Assembly: GCA_016212515.1 (NCBI GenBank)
Contig: JACRFZ010000046.1
Location: forward strand, 1-64,000
Length of the DNA stretch: 64,000 nt
Origin: Candidatus Melainabacteria bacterium
Lineage (GTDB): Bacteria > Cyanobacteriota > Vampirovibrionia > Obscuribacterales > Obscuribacteraceae
Direction: 5' to 3'
A program made the translations under genes and the position numbers. Shown here piece by piece: positions 36,708 to 46,574 of the stretch (position 1 is its first letter; each line of letters opens with the position of its first letter). Below the pieces are notes generated by a model. It worked only from the letters and a program-made list of their open reading frames with translations, searched no databases and was not told the DNA's origin.

Positions 36708-37070
36708 ATGATTAACAAGCAAGACAGAAAGGCAAACAGAATCACTCGCCACAGACGCATTCGTCGTCGTGTCGAGGGTACCACTGAGCGTCCGAGACTT
36801 TGCGTATACCGCTCCAACAAGCATATCTACGCTCAAATAATCGACGACACTACCGCCAATACCCTGGTTGCCGCCAGCACTCTCGATGAGTCCCTCAAGA
36901 CTGAGAAGAGCTGGAACGTCGATTCTGCCAAAGCTGTCGGTGAGCTCGTGGCCAAGCGTGCAAAAGAAAAAGGTATCGAAGCAGTTGTCTTCGATCGTGG
37001 CGGATATATCTACCATGGTCGCGTAGCTGCCGTGGCCGAGGCTGCCCGTGAAGCCGGTCTCAATTTCTAG
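36708..37070 (+). CDS. rplR: Ribosomal protein uL18
   Basis: L18 binds 5S rRNA with L5. I chose the ATG at 36708 (120 residues), preceded by AAAGGA, because family members begin here with a basic [20 protein letters not shown] helix; an upstream ATG at 36660 would add residues unlike the family. The end REAGLNF is typical. Confidence 0.96.
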   Translation: MINKQDRKANRITRHRRIRRRVEGTTERPRLCVYRSNKHIYAQIIDDTTANTLVAASTLDESLKTEKSWNVDSAKAVGELVAKRAKEKGIEAVVFDRGGYIYHGRVAAVAEAAREAGLNF

Positions 37071-37104
37071 TATTCGATAAAAAAGAGGAAGAGGTTACTT
37101 CTAG

Positions 37105-37719
37105 ATGGATAAAGAAGAAAAGGTCAGCGGATTCGAAGAGCCGGCCGCCCAGGCGGGTGATGGCGTTCGTCGCGGACGTCGCACCACAAGCCGCGAATCC
37201 AATCGCCGTACTGCCGATGAGACCAGACGTGATCGCGTAGAGTCGGAATGGGAAGAGAAAATCATCCAGGTCCGCCGGGTCACCAAAGTCGTCAAAGGCG
37301 GTAAGAAACTCTCCTTCCGTGCCGTAGTTGCCGTAGGCAACGGCAAGGGCCAGGTGGGCATTGGTGTCGGTAAAGCTGCCGAAGTCATTTCCGCCATTCA
37401 AAAAGGCGTCGTAGACGCCAAGAAATCCTTGGTTTCCGTACCGCTCGTCGGTACGACCATTCCGCACCAGATTGTCGGCAAGACCGGTTCCTCCAGAATC
37501 TTGCTCAAGCCGGCAGCCAAAGGTACCGGTGTTATCGCCGGTGGTGCCGCCCGCGCCATCCTGGAACTGGCTGGTGTGGGAGATGTACTCTCCAAGTCGC
37601 TCGGATCCAGATCTCCCCTCAACGTGGCTCGCGCTACCGTTGACGGTCTCAAAGGTCTTCGCACCTTTGAAGAAGCAGCTCGCCTGAGAGGCATCAGCAT
37701 TCGTCAGCTCTTCGCCTAA
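37105..37719 (+). CDS. rpsE: Ribosomal protein uS5
   Basis: S5 takes part in decoding fidelity and mRNA unwinding. The double-stranded RNA-binding domain ([20 protein letters not shown]) and the C-terminal domain ([12 protein letters not shown]) are complete. The chain has 204 residues, with a charged, Arg-rich N-terminal extension of about 50 residues before the fold. Confidence 0.97.
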   Translation: MDKEEKVSGFEEPAAQAGDGVRRGRRTTSRESNRRTADETRRDRVESEWEEKIIQVRRVTKVVKGGKKLSFRAVVAVGNGKGQVGIGVGKAAEVISAIQKGVVDAKKSLVSVPLVGTTIPHQIVGKTGSSRILLKPAAKGTGVIAGGAARAILELAGVGDVLSKSLGSRSPLNVARATVDGLKGLRTFEEAARLRGISIRQLFA

Positions 37720-37737
37720 TTAAAGGAAGCGTCAACA

Positions 37738-37935
37738 ATGTCAGCCATTCGCATCACTTTGACAAGCGGTTTAGTCGGCAAGCGCAACGATCAAATCAAA
37801 GTCGTTCGTGCTCTCGGTCTTCGCAAGTTCGGAAGTTCCGTGGTCCACCAGGACAGCCCCACTATTCGCGGCATGGTCACTAAGGTTCATCACCTGGTAA
37901 CCGTAGCTGCCGAAGCCGCTTCCGCCAAAAAGTAA
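37738..37935 (+). CDS. rpmD: Ribosomal protein uL30
   Basis: L30 is a small 50S protein. The 65 residues include IRITLTSGLVGKRNDQIKVV and the typical VHQDSPTIRGMVTKVHHLV. From memory, L30 is missing in photosynthetic Cyanobacteria, so its presence argues against a canonical cyanobacterium. Confidence 0.96.
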   Translation: MSAIRITLTSGLVGKRNDQIKVVRALGLRKFGSSVVHQDSPTIRGMVTKVHHLVTVAAEAASAKK

Positions 37936-38027
37936 ACAGATAGAGCCGCCAGTCGGCCACACCGAGTCGCAGACCATTTCCCTCGAATATTTCGAGAGTG
38001 CATGCGGCGCAAGGTAAAGGAGAAACC

Positions 38028-38510
38028 ATGCAGTTAGATGATTTGAAACCCCAGGACGGCGCCCGCCGCAAGAAGAAAAGAGTGGGTCGCGGACGTGCTT
38101 CCGGTCACGGTAAGACTTCCACCCGCGGTCACAACGGTCAGGGTCAGCGTTCCGGCGAATCCAAGCGCTTCGGCTTCGAGGGTGGTCAGACCCCCCTCTT
38201 CCGCAGACTGCCTAAGATTCACAACTTCGATCAGGTGCCCGGTCGCGATTGGGTCGAGCTGAACGTGGGTGCCTTGAACGGCTTGCCCGCCGGCTCGGAA
38301 GTTACAGCCGAGTCTCTCCTTCTGCACAAAGTGCTGCGTAAGCCCACCGATTCCTTGAGAATTCTCGGTAATGGCGAGCTGAAAGTAGCTCTCAACATCA
38401 AAGCTCACCACTTCTCTCAGGGTGCCATCGACAAGATTCAAGCTGCCGGTGGTTCTTATGAAGTGTTGCAGCCGGTTGCACCTACCAGAAATCCCAAGAA
38501 CAGGGACTAA
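38028..38510 (+). CDS. rplO: Ribosomal protein uL15
   Basis: L15 is a late-assembly 50S protein. The ATG at 38028 follows AAAGGAG, giving 160 residues starting with the family's MQLDDLKPQDGARRKKKRVG. The Gly/Arg-rich N-terminal arm (GRGRASGHGKTSTRGHNGQ) and the globular end are complete. The 37998 ATG upstream would add an unlikely leader. Confidence 0.96.
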   Translation: MQLDDLKPQDGARRKKKRVGRGRASGHGKTSTRGHNGQGQRSGESKRFGFEGGQTPLFRRLPKIHNFDQVPGRDWVELNVGALNGLPAGSEVTAESLLLHKVLRKPTDSLRILGNGELKVALNIKAHHFSQGAIDKIQAAGGSYEVLQPVAPTRNPKNRD

Positions 38511-38545
38511 CCCTCGGTCAGTGCACTTTATATATACATAAATGC

Positions 38546-38609
38546 GACCCGTTTCCGTTTAAGTAGTTTCACTTCCGACAAGGATGAAATGAAATGGCGG
38601 GGACGGGTC
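38546..38609 (+). promoter_or_regulatory. Long imperfect hairpin between rplO and secY
   Basis: The outer arms GACCCGTTTCC (38546) and GGGGACGGGTC (ending 38609) pair over 11 positions with two G-U pairs. Inside, TTTCACTTCC and GGATGAAA form a second, bulged stem around a GACAA loop. There is no long T run after it. It may be an RNA processing or regulatory element that sets secY expression apart from the ribosomal genes. Confidence 0.45.
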
Positions 38610-38679
38610 TAAAATATTATCGGGGACAATATTGCGTTGATTCCCATTCTGCCTTCAATAATTGCGAGAAATCTAAATC

Positions 38680-40131
38680 ATGGCTGAGAGTGTTAGCAAG
38701 CGTGGCGCCAAGATAGGCGGTCCTGAGGACTGGATTGGTCTTCTTGGTGCAGCCGGTCTGAAAGAGCGAATTCTATTTACCGTGGCCATGATTGTGCTTT
38801 ACCGAGTCGGTGTGCACATTCCCATCCCGGGAGTTGATCCCGGTGCCTTTACCAAGCACCCCGAGCTGGCCCAAAACCTGCTTGGCATGATCGACCTTTT
38901 CACCGGTGGTGCCCTCAATAAGCTTTCCGTATTTTCAATGGGGATTGGTCCTTATATCACCGCTTCCATTGTTATGCAGCTTATGACCGTGGTCATCCCC
39001 AAGCTCGAGAACATGCAAAAGGAGCAGGGTGAGCAGGGCCGCCGGCAACTGGCTCAAATTAGCCGCCTGGTCACGGTGGGACTGGCTATTTTTCAGTCCT
39101 TGATGCTGGCTCAGCTTCTCTCCCGCATTCCCGGCGTGGTCATCACTCCCGGACCTCTTTTCCTCTGTACTACCACCTTGATTCTCACTGCCTGTGCCGT
39201 ATTCATTATGTGGATGGGCGAGATGATTACCGAGCGTGGTGTCGGTAATGGTGCGTCGCTGCTTATCTTCCTGGGTATTGCCGCCCGCCTGCCGGTCATG
39301 ATCAAAAACACCTATGAGGCGGTACAGACCGGTCAGTCGCAGGTACTTGGCGTGCTGGCCCTGGTGCTCTTCTTCTTATTGGTGGTGGCCTTTATCGTGC
39401 GCCTGCAGCAAGGTGTGCGCAAGGTGATGGTGCTTGGTTCAAGGCGTAACGTGGGGCGGCAGATCTTCGCCGCTCCCGACGACTATATGTACCTGCCCGT
39501 AAACCCCTCGGGCGTTATGGCTATCATCTTTGCGTCCTCGCTTTTGATGTTCCCCAGTACCATTGCCCAGTTCATGCAAAAGCAAAATCAAGACCCCGGT
39601 CAGGTGGTCTATAACGTCATCAAGGACATTCCCGGCCTCGGTCCGGCGTTTGTACAGATGGCTTCCGTCAACTGGGTGAAGGATGGCTGGGGCTTCCTCG
39701 TTCAAGAATTCAATAACGCCATGTCCTACTATCACTGGGAACATTCGGTGCTTTATTTCTTCTTGATTCTCTTCTTTGCCTTCTTCTATTCGTCCATCGT
39801 TCTGCCCGTGCGCGACATGTCCGACAATTTGCGGCGCAGCGGCAGGGCTATTCAGCACGTTCGTCCAGGTCGACCGACCACTGAGTTTCTTGAGAAAACC
39901 TTGAATCGCCTCACCTTCATTGGTGCCACTTCCGTGGCTTTTATCGCCATCGCCCCCATACACGTGGAGCAGGCCACAATGGTCACAACCTTGCAGGGAC
40001 TGGGTAGCACCTCGCTAATCATCCTTGTGGGTGTGGCTATCGATACTCAGAGGCAGATTCTCACTCATGCTCTTTCCGCACGTTATCAGGCGCGCGGCTT
40101 GTTCAGAACCTACGATAAAAAGGAAATCTAG
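38680..40131 (+). CDS. secY: Preprotein translocase subunit SecY
   Basis: SecY forms the protein-conducting channel of the inner membrane with SecE and SecG. The 483 residues are slightly longer than the usual 430-450. Ten hydrophobic helices are evident; family signatures include YRVGVHIPIPGVDP in helix 1 region and ITERGVGNGASLLIFLGI. The basic cytosolic loops with VLGSRRNVGRQ and PGRPTTEFLEKTLNRLT are kept. It lacks a strong ribosome binding site and is preceded by a 169-nt gap, the longest since rpsJ. Confidence 0.97.
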   Translation: MAESVSKRGAKIGGPEDWIGLLGAAGLKERILFTVAMIVLYRVGVHIPIPGVDPGAFTKHPELAQNLLGMIDLFTGGALNKLSVFSMGIGPYITASIVMQLMTVVIPKLENMQKEQGEQGRRQLAQISRLVTVGLAIFQSLMLAQLLSRIPGVVITPGPLFLCTTTLILTACAVFIMWMGEMITERGVGNGASLLIFLGIAARLPVMIKNTYEAVQTGQSQVLGVLALVLFFLLVVAFIVRLQQGVRKVMVLGSRRNVGRQIFAAPDDYMYLPVNPSGVMAIIFASSLLMFPSTIAQFMQKQNQDPGQVVYNVIKDIPGLGPAFVQMASVNWVKDGWGFLVQEFNNAMSYYHWEHSVLYFFLILFFAFFYSSIVLPVRDMSDNLRRSGRAIQHVRPGRPTTEFLEKTLNRLTFIGATSVAFIAIAPIHVEQATMVTTLQGLGSTSLIILVGVAIDTQRQILTHALSARYQARGLFRTYDKKEI

Positions 40132-40137
40132 TCTAAG

Positions 40138-40785
40138 ATGCGTATTCTCTTCCTAGGCGCGCCGGGCGCCGGTAAAGGCACCCAGTGTAAGAAATTGGCT
40201 TCCAAGTTTGCCCTGGCCCATCTTTCCTCCGGCGATATCTTGCGTGATGCCGTTAAGAACGGCACCCAGGCCGGTCTTGCTGCTAAGGAATTTATGGATA
40301 AGGGCATGCTGGTGCCGGATAACGTATTGATCGATCTCTTCCGGGAAAAGCTGGCTCAGCCTGCTTGCTCCAAGGGGTTCATTCTGGACGGCTTTCCTCG
40401 TAATCTGGCCCAGGCCGAGAGTCTCGATGGCTTGCTCGAGGAGCTAAAAGCCAATCTCGATAAGGTTATCGATTTGAAAACTGCCGATGACTTATTGGAA
40501 GAGCGCATCACCGGTCGGCGGGTCTGCCCCAACAAGGCTTGTAATGCCGTCTACCACATCAAATTCTCCAAACCCAAGCAAGAGGGCGTTTGTGATCTTT
40601 GTGGTACCGAACTCTCGCACCGTTCCGACGACAAGCCGGAACTGGTCAAACAGCGCCTTTCCGTTTATCACGAGCTGACCAGCCCGTTGATCGAGTTTTA
40701 TAGAGGCAAACAGCTTCTCGCCACCGTCAATGGTGAAGGCGAGCAAGAGCAGATTTTCGCTGATATCCTGGCAACTCTCAATTAG
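40138..40785 (+). CDS. adk: Adenylate kinase, zinc-type LID
   Basis: Catalyses ATP + AMP = 2 ADP in the cytosol. The P-loop GAPGAGKGTQ is at residues 7-16, the AMP motif is in SSGDILRD and DGFPRNLAQA. The LID domain (about 126-163) holds four Cys (C-x4-C and C-x2-C: CPNKAC, CDLC) that should bind zinc, as in Gram-positive enzymes. It has 215 residues, the long form. It starts 6 nt after secY. Confidence 0.97.
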   Translation: MRILFLGAPGAGKGTQCKKLASKFALAHLSSGDILRDAVKNGTQAGLAAKEFMDKGMLVPDNVLIDLFREKLAQPACSKGFILDGFPRNLAQAESLDGLLEELKANLDKVIDLKTADDLLEERITGRRVCPNKACNAVYHIKFSKPKQEGVCDLCGTELSHRSDDKPELVKQRLSVYHELTSPLIEFYRGKQLLATVNGEGEQEQIFADILATLN

Positions 40786-40793
40786 GTGTTTCG

Positions 40794-41579
40794 ATGATTC
40801 TGACAAACGAGGAAGACCTGAAGCTCATCCGGGAAGCCGGTCAACTGGCGGGTCGTGTGCTGGAGTTGGTAAGCAATGCTGCCTGCGCCGGCATCAGCAC
40901 CTGGGAACTTGACGAGATGGCCGAGAAGGCTATTCGGGATGCCGGTCACATACCCACCTTCAAAGGTTACAAAGGCTTTCCGGCAACGGTTTGCGCCTCG
41001 GTCAATGAGGAAATCGTCCACGGCATCCCCAATAAGAAGAAGATACTGAAAGACGGCGATATTATCAGCCTCGACCTGGGCGTTTCCATTCGCACCATGA
41101 AGGATGGCAAGAAGTTTGATTTTATCGGCGATACTGCCATCACCGTGCCGATCGGGAAGGTGTCGGACAGTGTAATGAAGATGCTGAATGCCACAAGGCA
41201 GGCATTGTATGAGGCCATTAAAGCGGCCAGAGGCGGCGCTACTCTCGATCAGATTGGCGGTGCCGTAGAAGATGTTGGTAATGAAGGTGCGTACGGCATT
41301 GTGCGTGATTATGGCGGTCATGGCATCGGTCCTGACTACCATGAAGATCCGTTCATCTTCAACTACCGCACCGGTAGCAAGACCAAGTTGAAACCTGGTA
41401 TGGTTATAGCGATCGAGCCAATGTTCAATTTGGGCAGTGATAAGACAAGACTGAAGTCGGACCGCTGGACGGTTGTAACGCAAGATTACAGACCTTCAGC
41501 ACATTTTGAACATTCTTTGTTAATCACTGAAGGCGAACCGGAAGTACTTACTAAGCGTCCATCAGAGGTAATTGAGTGA
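40794..41579 (+). CDS. map: Methionine aminopeptidase, type I
   Basis: Removes the initiator methionine from new proteins; a two-metal enzyme. The metal ligands are all present: Asp in ISLDLGV, Asp in FIGDTAI, His in [10 protein letters not shown], Glu in IAIEPMF and Glu in HFEHSLLIT; the substrate-side HGIPN is also kept. The 261 residues match the family with no N-terminal zinc domain. Its stop overlaps the infA start. Confidence 0.97.
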   Translation: MILTNEEDLKLIREAGQLAGRVLELVSNAACAGISTWELDEMAEKAIRDAGHIPTFKGYKGFPATVCASVNEEIVHGIPNKKKILKDGDIISLDLGVSIRTMKDGKKFDFIGDTAITVPIGKVSDSVMKMLNATRQALYEAIKAARGGATLDQIGGAVEDVGNEGAYGIVRDYGGHGIGPDYHEDPFIFNYRTGSKTKLKPGMVIAIEPMFNLGSDKTRLKSDRWTVVTQDYRPSAHFEHSLLITEGEPEVLTKRPSEVIE

Positions 41580-41797
41580 CAAAACAGGGCGTCATTGAAT
41601 TTGAAGGAACCATCCGGGAATCCTTGCCCAATGCCATGTTTCGGGTTGAGCTGGATAACGGACATAAGGTTCTGGCGCATATTTCCGGCAAGATTCGCAA
41701 AAACTTTATTAAGATCCTTCCAGGCGATCGAGTGCGTGTAGAGCTCACCCCATACGACCTTACGCGCGGAAGAATCACATACAGAATCAAAGATTGA
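41576..41797 (+). CDS. infA: Translation initiation factor IF-1
   Basis: IF-1 is an OB-fold protein that covers the 30S A site at initiation. The 73 residues match the family ([42 protein letters not shown]). It begins with GTG, overlapping the map stop (GTGA), and the weak start suggests coupling. Confidence 0.97.
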   Translation: MTKQGVIEFEGTIRESLPNAMFRVELDNGHKVLAHISGKIRKNFIKILPGDRVRVELTPYDLTRGRITYRIKD

Positions 41798-41930
41798 TGT
41801 ACAATTAGACGTTTGTCTGGTTGCCCCTTGTTTTGCATGCAAATGCGGGCGAGGCTTGGCTTCCGTGTCAGAATTGTTAGCATCGTTTCAGTTAGTCAAA
41901 ACGCGGTAAAAGCCGCACAGAGAGCCAAAA

Positions 41931-42044
41931 ATGAAAGTTAGAGCTTCAGTAAAAAAGATTTGCGACAAGTGCAAAGTGATAAGACGTAAAGGTCGCGTTG
42001 CGATCATTTGTGAAAATCCGAAGCACAAACAACGCCAAGGTTAA
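41931..42044 (+). CDS. rpmJ: Ribosomal protein bL36, zinc form
   Basis: A 37-residue protein of the 50S subunit, read directly from the sequence: [19 protein letters not shown], then [18 protein letters not shown]. The zinc ligands C-x2-C-x12-C-x4-H are all present. It lies between infA and rpsM as in most bacteria. The 133-nt gap before it holds no other gene. Confidence 0.95.
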   Translation: MKVRASVKKICDKCKVIRRKGRVAIICENPKHKQRQG

Positions 42045-42068
42045 GAACTAACAAGTTAACTCTAATTA

Positions 42069-42129
42069 GGATATTCAAGAGATATCCGAGTTAATTTAGT
42101 TAGCTTCGCGAGAGCCCCGGGGCTGTCGC
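42069..42129 (+). promoter_or_regulatory. Two inverted repeats in the rpmJ-rpsM gap
   Basis: The first is GGATAT/ATATCC (42069-42087, 7-nt loop). The second is GCGAGAGCCCC/GGGGCTGTCGC (42108-42129), almost perfect but with no spacer, so it would form a loop by opening its centre. Neither has a T run. They may be leader structures of the S13 (alpha) part, where S4 regulates translation in E. coli. Confidence 0.35.
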
Positions 42130-42268
42130 ACTTTGCTTGAGACGGAGCTAACCACTTGAAAGCGGTCGGCAAAGAGGAAGAGCAGAGAGCCGAGGCAAAA
42201 GACAAATGCCACAAGCATCAATGCCAAGTGCAGAATGCCAAGCGAAACATGAAGGATGGAGAGGATAA

Positions 42269-42655
42269 ATGGCCCGTATTGCCGGTGTTGACCTACCGAG
42301 AAATAAGAGAACCCCTATCGCCCTTACCTATATTCACGGTATCGGTAGAACTTCCGCCGCCAAAATCTGCAAGAAAGTCGGCATCGCCGATGATCGCCGA
42401 GTGCAGGATTTGAGTGAGGAGGAAGTCAACAAAGTTCGCGAAGAGATTGAGAAGAGCGGCAATTACCAGGTCGAAGGTGACCTTCGTAGAGTCGAAGGCT
42501 TGAACGTCAAGCGCCTTATCGAGATCAATTGCTATCGCGGCCAGAGGCACCGTCGCGGACTGCCTACCCGCGGTCAGCGCACCAAGACCAATGCTCGTAC
42601 TCGTCGTGGTCGCAAACGCGTCACCGTGGCCGGTAAGAAGCAAGCAGGCAAATAA
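42269..42655 (+). CDS. rpsM: Ribosomal protein uS13
   Basis: S13 lies in the 30S head and contacts L5 and P-site tRNA. The 128 residues match the family: [39 protein letters not shown] and the basic end. GGAG lies before the ATG. A 224-nt gap separates it from rpmJ. Confidence 0.97.
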   Translation: MARIAGVDLPRNKRTPIALTYIHGIGRTSAAKICKKVGIADDRRVQDLSEEEVNKVREEIEKSGNYQVEGDLRRVEGLNVKRLIEINCYRGQRHRRGLPTRGQRTKTNARTRRGRKRVTVAGKKQAGK

Positions 42656-42708
42656 ACCACTCGTTGTAATCACCAGGAAAATTGACCAAAGGATAGAACA
42701 GGAAAGCT

Positions 42709-43101
42709 ATGGCTAAGTCTCCGAAGGCAAGGACGAAGAAGAAAGAGCGCCGCTACGTATTGCAGGGCGTCGTCCACATTGCTAGCACTTTCAATAACAC
42801 CATCGTCTCATCTACCGATCCGCAGGGACAGGTTATCGCCTGGGCCTCGGCCGGTACGGTCGGCTTCAAGGGCGCCAAGAAAGGCACTCCCTTTGCTGCT
42901 CAGCAGGCTGCTGAATCCGTGGCGAAACGCTCCATGGACCAGGGCATGAAGCAAGTGGAAGTGTTGGTGAAAGGTCCCGGCGCCGGTCGCGAGACCGCCA
43001 TTAGAGCATTGCAGGCTTCCGGTCTGGAAATCACACTGATCAAAGACGTGACTCCCATTCCTCATAATGGTTGCCGTCCGCCCAAACGCCGTCGCGTTTA
43101 A
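42709..43101 (+). CDS. rpsK: Ribosomal protein uS11
   Basis: S11 shapes the 30S platform where mRNA and E-site tRNA lie. Normal length (130 residues): [21 protein letters not shown] and the C-terminal signature [18 protein letters not shown]. Confidence 0.98.
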   Translation: MAKSPKARTKKKERRYVLQGVVHIASTFNNTIVSSTDPQGQVIAWASAGTVGFKGAKKGTPFAAQQAAESVAKRSMDQGMKQVEVLVKGPGAGRETAIRALQASGLEITLIKDVTPIPHNGCRPPKRRRV

Positions 43102-43135
43102 TTTGCATAAGTAAAGAAGTCGAGGAGTTAAGAAG

Positions 43136-43759
43136 TTGGCCAGGTATACGGATTCAGTTTGCAAGCTTTGCCGCAATGAGGGAACTAAGCTCTTCCTCAA
43201 GGGCTCGCGCTGCTACACCACCAAGTGCGCCATCGAGCGGCGCCGTTATGGTCCAGGACAGCATGGCCAGGACCGCAAAAAGCAGTCCGAGTATGCCCTG
43301 CAATTGAGAGAAAAGCAGAAAGTACGTCATACCTATGGCGTTCTCGAATCTCAATTCTCCGCTTATTTTGAGCAGGCCTCCAGGCAGAAGAAAGTGCCTA
43401 CCGGCCTCAAGCTCCTGCAGCTTTTGGAAGCTCGTCTGGACAATCTGGTGCACCGCTCCGGTATTGTTCCCTCCAGAGCTCAAGCCAGACAGCTTATCCG
43501 CCACGGTCATTTCACCGTTAACGGTAAGGTCGTATCTATTCCCTCCTACCAGGTTCGCGCCGGCGAAGTGATCGCCGTTTGTGAGAAGTCCAAGAAACTT
43601 GTCAAAGGTATCCTGGAAAACTCCCCTGCCGCCGCCCATCCCAACTGGATGGACGTCAGCATCGAAAACCTGACCGCATCTCTGGTCAACGCGCCATCCC
43701 GCGAAGACCTGGATCAAAGCATCAAAGAAGCGCTAATCGTCGAATACTACTCACGCTAA
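43136..43759 (+). CDS. rpsD: Ribosomal protein uS4, zinc form
   Basis: S4 starts 30S assembly. It begins with TTG after GAGGAG. The N-terminal zinc site CKLC...CYTTKC is present (C+ form). The S4 RNA-binding domain reads [20 protein letters not shown] and [14 protein letters not shown]. The 207 residues match the family. In E. coli S4 also represses the alpha operon. Confidence 0.97.
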   Translation: MARYTDSVCKLCRNEGTKLFLKGSRCYTTKCAIERRRYGPGQHGQDRKKQSEYALQLREKQKVRHTYGVLESQFSAYFEQASRQKKVPTGLKLLQLLEARLDNLVHRSGIVPSRAQARQLIRHGHFTVNGKVVSIPSYQVRAGEVIAVCEKSKKLVKGILENSPAAAHPNWMDVSIENLTASLVNAPSREDLDQSIKEALIVEYYSR

Positions 43760-43833
43760 TCCTTAGTTAGTTAGATAGTTAGCTGCGGATATTCGCATTC
43801 GCTTCACGGAACACATTCATTCACGGAGAGAAT

Positions 43834-44781
43834 ATGGAACCTCTAAGAATCAAGTGCCTAGAGAACAAAACCGGAACCGATGGTTCAATTTACGGAAAAT
43901 TTGTCATTGAGCCACTAGAAAAGGGATATGGAACAACCCTGGGCAATGCCCTCAGACGCGTTCTTCTTTCCTCTCTTGATGGATCGGCTGTAAGCGCCGT
44001 TCGCATCGAAGGCGTCACTCACGAGTTCACCACTGTACCTGGTGTTGTAGAAGATGTCATCGACATCATGCTCAACCTCAAAGGTCTTGTGGTCAAAACT
44101 TTCAGCAACGATCCGCAGTACTTGCATCTGGACATCGATCGCCAGGGACCGGTCACCGGCCGCGATATCATGTGCCCGGCTGATGCCACCATCATCAACC
44201 CCGACTGGCAACTCTGCACCCTTGCCGAGGGCGGTCGTCTGAGAGCTGAAATCACCGTAGAGCGCGGTCGCGGTTATGTACCGGCTGATTCTCACAGTCA
44301 TTTTAAACAAGCCATCGACGTGCTTCCCATCGACGCCGTTTTCATGCCCATCCGTAAGGTGGCATACAACGTCGAACCTACCCGCGTAGGAGAATCCACC
44401 GACTTCGATAAGCTCACCATCGAGCTCTGGTCCAATGGTTCTATCGACGCCACGGAAGCTATTTCTCAAGCTGCTCGTCAGATTGTGGAGCACTTGCTCC
44501 CCATCGCCGAGCTGTCCGGTAAGCCCATGGTGCCGGCTGCCACCCAGCCTCAGCAACAAGACGGCAAACATAGTTCCATCTCCATCGAAGAGCTGGAACT
44601 CTCCGTCAGAGCTTATAACTGCTTGAAGAGAGCCAATATCAACTCCCTGGGTGAACTCCTGAAGCTCACCTACGACGATTTGATGAATATCAAAAACTTC
44701 GGTAAGAAGTCAGCCGACGAAGTGATCGAGCGCCTCAGGCAGTTTGGTCTCACGCTTGCTGATACACCGAAAGATAAGTAG
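43834..44781 (+). CDS. rpoA: RNA polymerase subunit alpha
   Basis: Alpha dimerises to start core polymerase assembly and contacts promoter UP elements and activators. The N-terminal domain has the family's GYGTTLGNALRRVLLSSL; the C-terminal domain (about 245-305) has LELSVRAYNCLKRANI and KNFGKKSADEVIERL with the DNA-contacting residues kept. The 315 residues match the family. Confidence 0.98.
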   Translation: MEPLRIKCLENKTGTDGSIYGKFVIEPLEKGYGTTLGNALRRVLLSSLDGSAVSAVRIEGVTHEFTTVPGVVEDVIDIMLNLKGLVVKTFSNDPQYLHLDIDRQGPVTGRDIMCPADATIINPDWQLCTLAEGGRLRAEITVERGRGYVPADSHSHFKQAIDVLPIDAVFMPIRKVAYNVEPTRVGESTDFDKLTIELWSNGSIDATEAISQAARQIVEHLLPIAELSGKPMVPAATQPQQQDGKHSSISIEELELSVRAYNCLKRANINSLGELLKLTYDDLMNIKNFGKKSADEVIERLRQFGLTLADTPKDK

Positions 44782-44818
44782 AACAGTAAGACCATAAGGT
44801 AAGCAAAAGGATAGAGTT

Positions 44819-45244
44819 ATGCGTCACAGAGTACCCGGCAATCAATTGGGACGTCCCGCCGATCAGCGTAAGGCCGTTCTCAGAGCACTGGCCACCGAGC
44901 TGCTTCGTCGCGACGAGATTGTCACCACTCTCGCCAAGGCAAAAGCTGTGCGTTCTTGCGCCGAGCGTTTGATTACGAAAGGCAAGAAAGGTCAGTTCGG
45001 CGATTACAAAGCGCTCCATGAAGCCGCCAAAAAGGGCGATGCTGAAGCCGCCAAGAAAGTGGCTCGTGTCGTGCATTTGCGTCGCCAGGTTGGCGCCTTT
45101 GTCTATGACAAAGAAGTAGTCACCAGAGTCTTTGACGAACTCGCTCCCCGCTACAAAGATCGCCAGGGCGGTTATACCCGCATCATCAAGGCTGGTCCCC
45201 GTCGCGGCGATTGCACCGAGATGGCTATCATTCAGCTTGTCTAG
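44819..45244 (+). CDS. rplQ: Ribosomal protein bL17
   Basis: L17 lies at the tunnel exit side of the 50S. Family start MRHRVPGNQLGRPADQRKA, then LRALATELLRRDEIVTTLAKAK, and the end GGYTRIIKAGPRRGDCTEMA. The 141 residues carry a short insertion compared with about 120-127 usual, in KKGDAEAAKKVARV. Confidence 0.97.
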   Translation: MRHRVPGNQLGRPADQRKAVLRALATELLRRDEIVTTLAKAKAVRSCAERLITKGKKGQFGDYKALHEAAKKGDAEAAKKVARVVHLRRQVGAFVYDKEVVTRVFDELAPRYKDRQGGYTRIIKAGPRRGDCTEMAIIQLV

Positions 45245-46049
45245 TTCGGAAGCGCTGAGCAAAGAAAAAAATCGAATCGCCCTTTTGATCGAGTACACCG
45301 GGAAGAAATTTCACGGTTCTCAGTATCAAGAGGGCGTTCTGACTGTTCAGCAGGAGCTGGAGCGTGCGCTTACCATCCTCTGGGGTGAACCGGTGCGGGC
45401 CATTTTCAGTGGTCGCACCGATACTGGTGTCAGCGCCAGGGGGCAGGTGGTGCATGTAGATCTGCCTGCTTTCAGACCGCCTTTGAGCGAACCTGAGATT
45501 TTTGATTTGCTATGGCGAATCAACGGCATCGTCATCAAAGAATTGTCTGTTGTCAGCATGGTTAATGCCCCTGAGAATTTCCATGCTCGCTACTCGGCCT
45601 GCGAAAGGGAGTATGTGTATCGGATTTTGAACAGATCTCAGAGATCTTCGCTCTTAAAAGATACTCACTATTTCGTGCGCCAGCCGCTCGACCTGAAAGC
45701 CATGTCCTGTGCGGCTCAAGCGCTTTTGGGGGAGCATGACTTCGGCTCTTTCAAGTCTTCCAACTCCGATACCAGTGCTTCAATCTGCCGTGTGAGGCGG
45801 GCTGAATTGTTGAATTTACGTGAAGGGCAGCTTGAATTCTGGATTGCGGCCGATCACTTCGTGTACAATATGGTCCGCATTATTGTCGGGACTCTTATCG
45901 ATATAGGTCTCGGCAAGAGGGGCGTGGAAAGCGTGAGCGAGGCACTGGCCAAGCAAGATAGATCGCTTACCGGCCCCACTGCTCCCCCCTGGGGGTTGAC
46001 GCTAAATGCGGTCAGGTACCCTGATCATTTCCGGCTCTTTCAGCTTTGA
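45237..46049 (+). CDS. truA: tRNA pseudouridine synthase A
   Basis: Makes pseudouridine at positions 38-40 of the tRNA anticodon arm. The catalytic Asp is in SGRTDTGVSARGQ, with FHARYSACEREYVYRIL, FVYNMVRIIVGTLIDIGLG and PTAPPWGLTL. The start is uncertain: no ATG fits, and a TTG at 45237 overlapping the rplQ stop gives 270 residues and a normal N-terminus (RIALLIEYTGKKFHGSQ). The longer frame from 45132 runs inside rplQ and is unlikely. The rpoA-rplQ-truA-rplM-rpsI order is widespread. Confidence 0.93.
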   Translation: MSSSEALSKEKNRIALLIEYTGKKFHGSQYQEGVLTVQQELERALTILWGEPVRAIFSGRTDTGVSARGQVVHVDLPAFRPPLSEPEIFDLLWRINGIVIKELSVVSMVNAPENFHARYSACEREYVYRILNRSQRSSLLKDTHYFVRQPLDLKAMSCAAQALLGEHDFGSFKSSNSDTSASICRVRRAELLNLREGQLEFWIAADHFVYNMVRIIVGTLIDIGLGKRGVESVSEALAKQDRSLTGPTAPPWGLTLNAVRYPDHFRLFQL

Positions 46050-46094
46050 CTTTGGGCTTTGAAATGAAGGGCTGACCATCGAGGAGTAAAGAGA

Positions 46095-46544
46095 GTGAAA
46101 ACCTATTGCCCGAAACCAGAGGAAGTCACAAGAGAGTGGCTCGTCGTAGATGCCGAAGGAAAAACCCTCGGACGCCTGGCCGTTGAAGTGGCGAATCTTT
46201 TGAGAGGCAAACATAAGCCTGAGTTCACACCTCACGTTGATTGCGGCGACTTTGTCGTTGTTCTCAATGCTGAGAAGATTCAAGTCTCCGGCAAGAAAGA
46301 AACCCAGAAGCTTTACAGACACCATTCCGGATTCCCGGGTGGTTTCAAAGAAGAGAATCTGGCGCACTTGAGAGCAAGACGCCCCGTTGCCATCATCGAG
46401 AAAGCTGTGCGCGGCATGTTGCCCCATAGCCGTCTTGGTGACCAGCAGTTCACCAAACTGAAAGTTTATGTGGGCGGCAAGCATCCCCACGCGGCTCAAA
46501 AGCCTGCCGAGCATGAGCTTCCCAAGCATGCTCTCGCCAACTAG
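46095..46544 (+). CDS. rplM: Ribosomal protein uL13
   Basis: L13 is an early 50S assembly protein. The 149 residues match the family: [39 protein letters not shown] and [20 protein letters not shown]. It starts with GTG after GAGGAG. Confidence 0.97.
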   Translation: MKTYCPKPEEVTREWLVVDAEGKTLGRLAVEVANLLRGKHKPEFTPHVDCGDFVVVLNAEKIQVSGKKETQKLYRHHSGFPGGFKEENLAHLRARRPVAIIEKAVRGMLPHSRLGDQQFTKLKVYVGGKHPHAAQKPAEHELPKHALAN

Positions 46545-46574
46545 TAATCAGCAATTATCAGGAAAAAGAGGCAA

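Noticed and set aside
45132-45236. Upstream start of truA inside rplQ
   Set aside because: It would add 35 residues unlike the family; a TTG at the rplQ stop gives a normal N-terminus.
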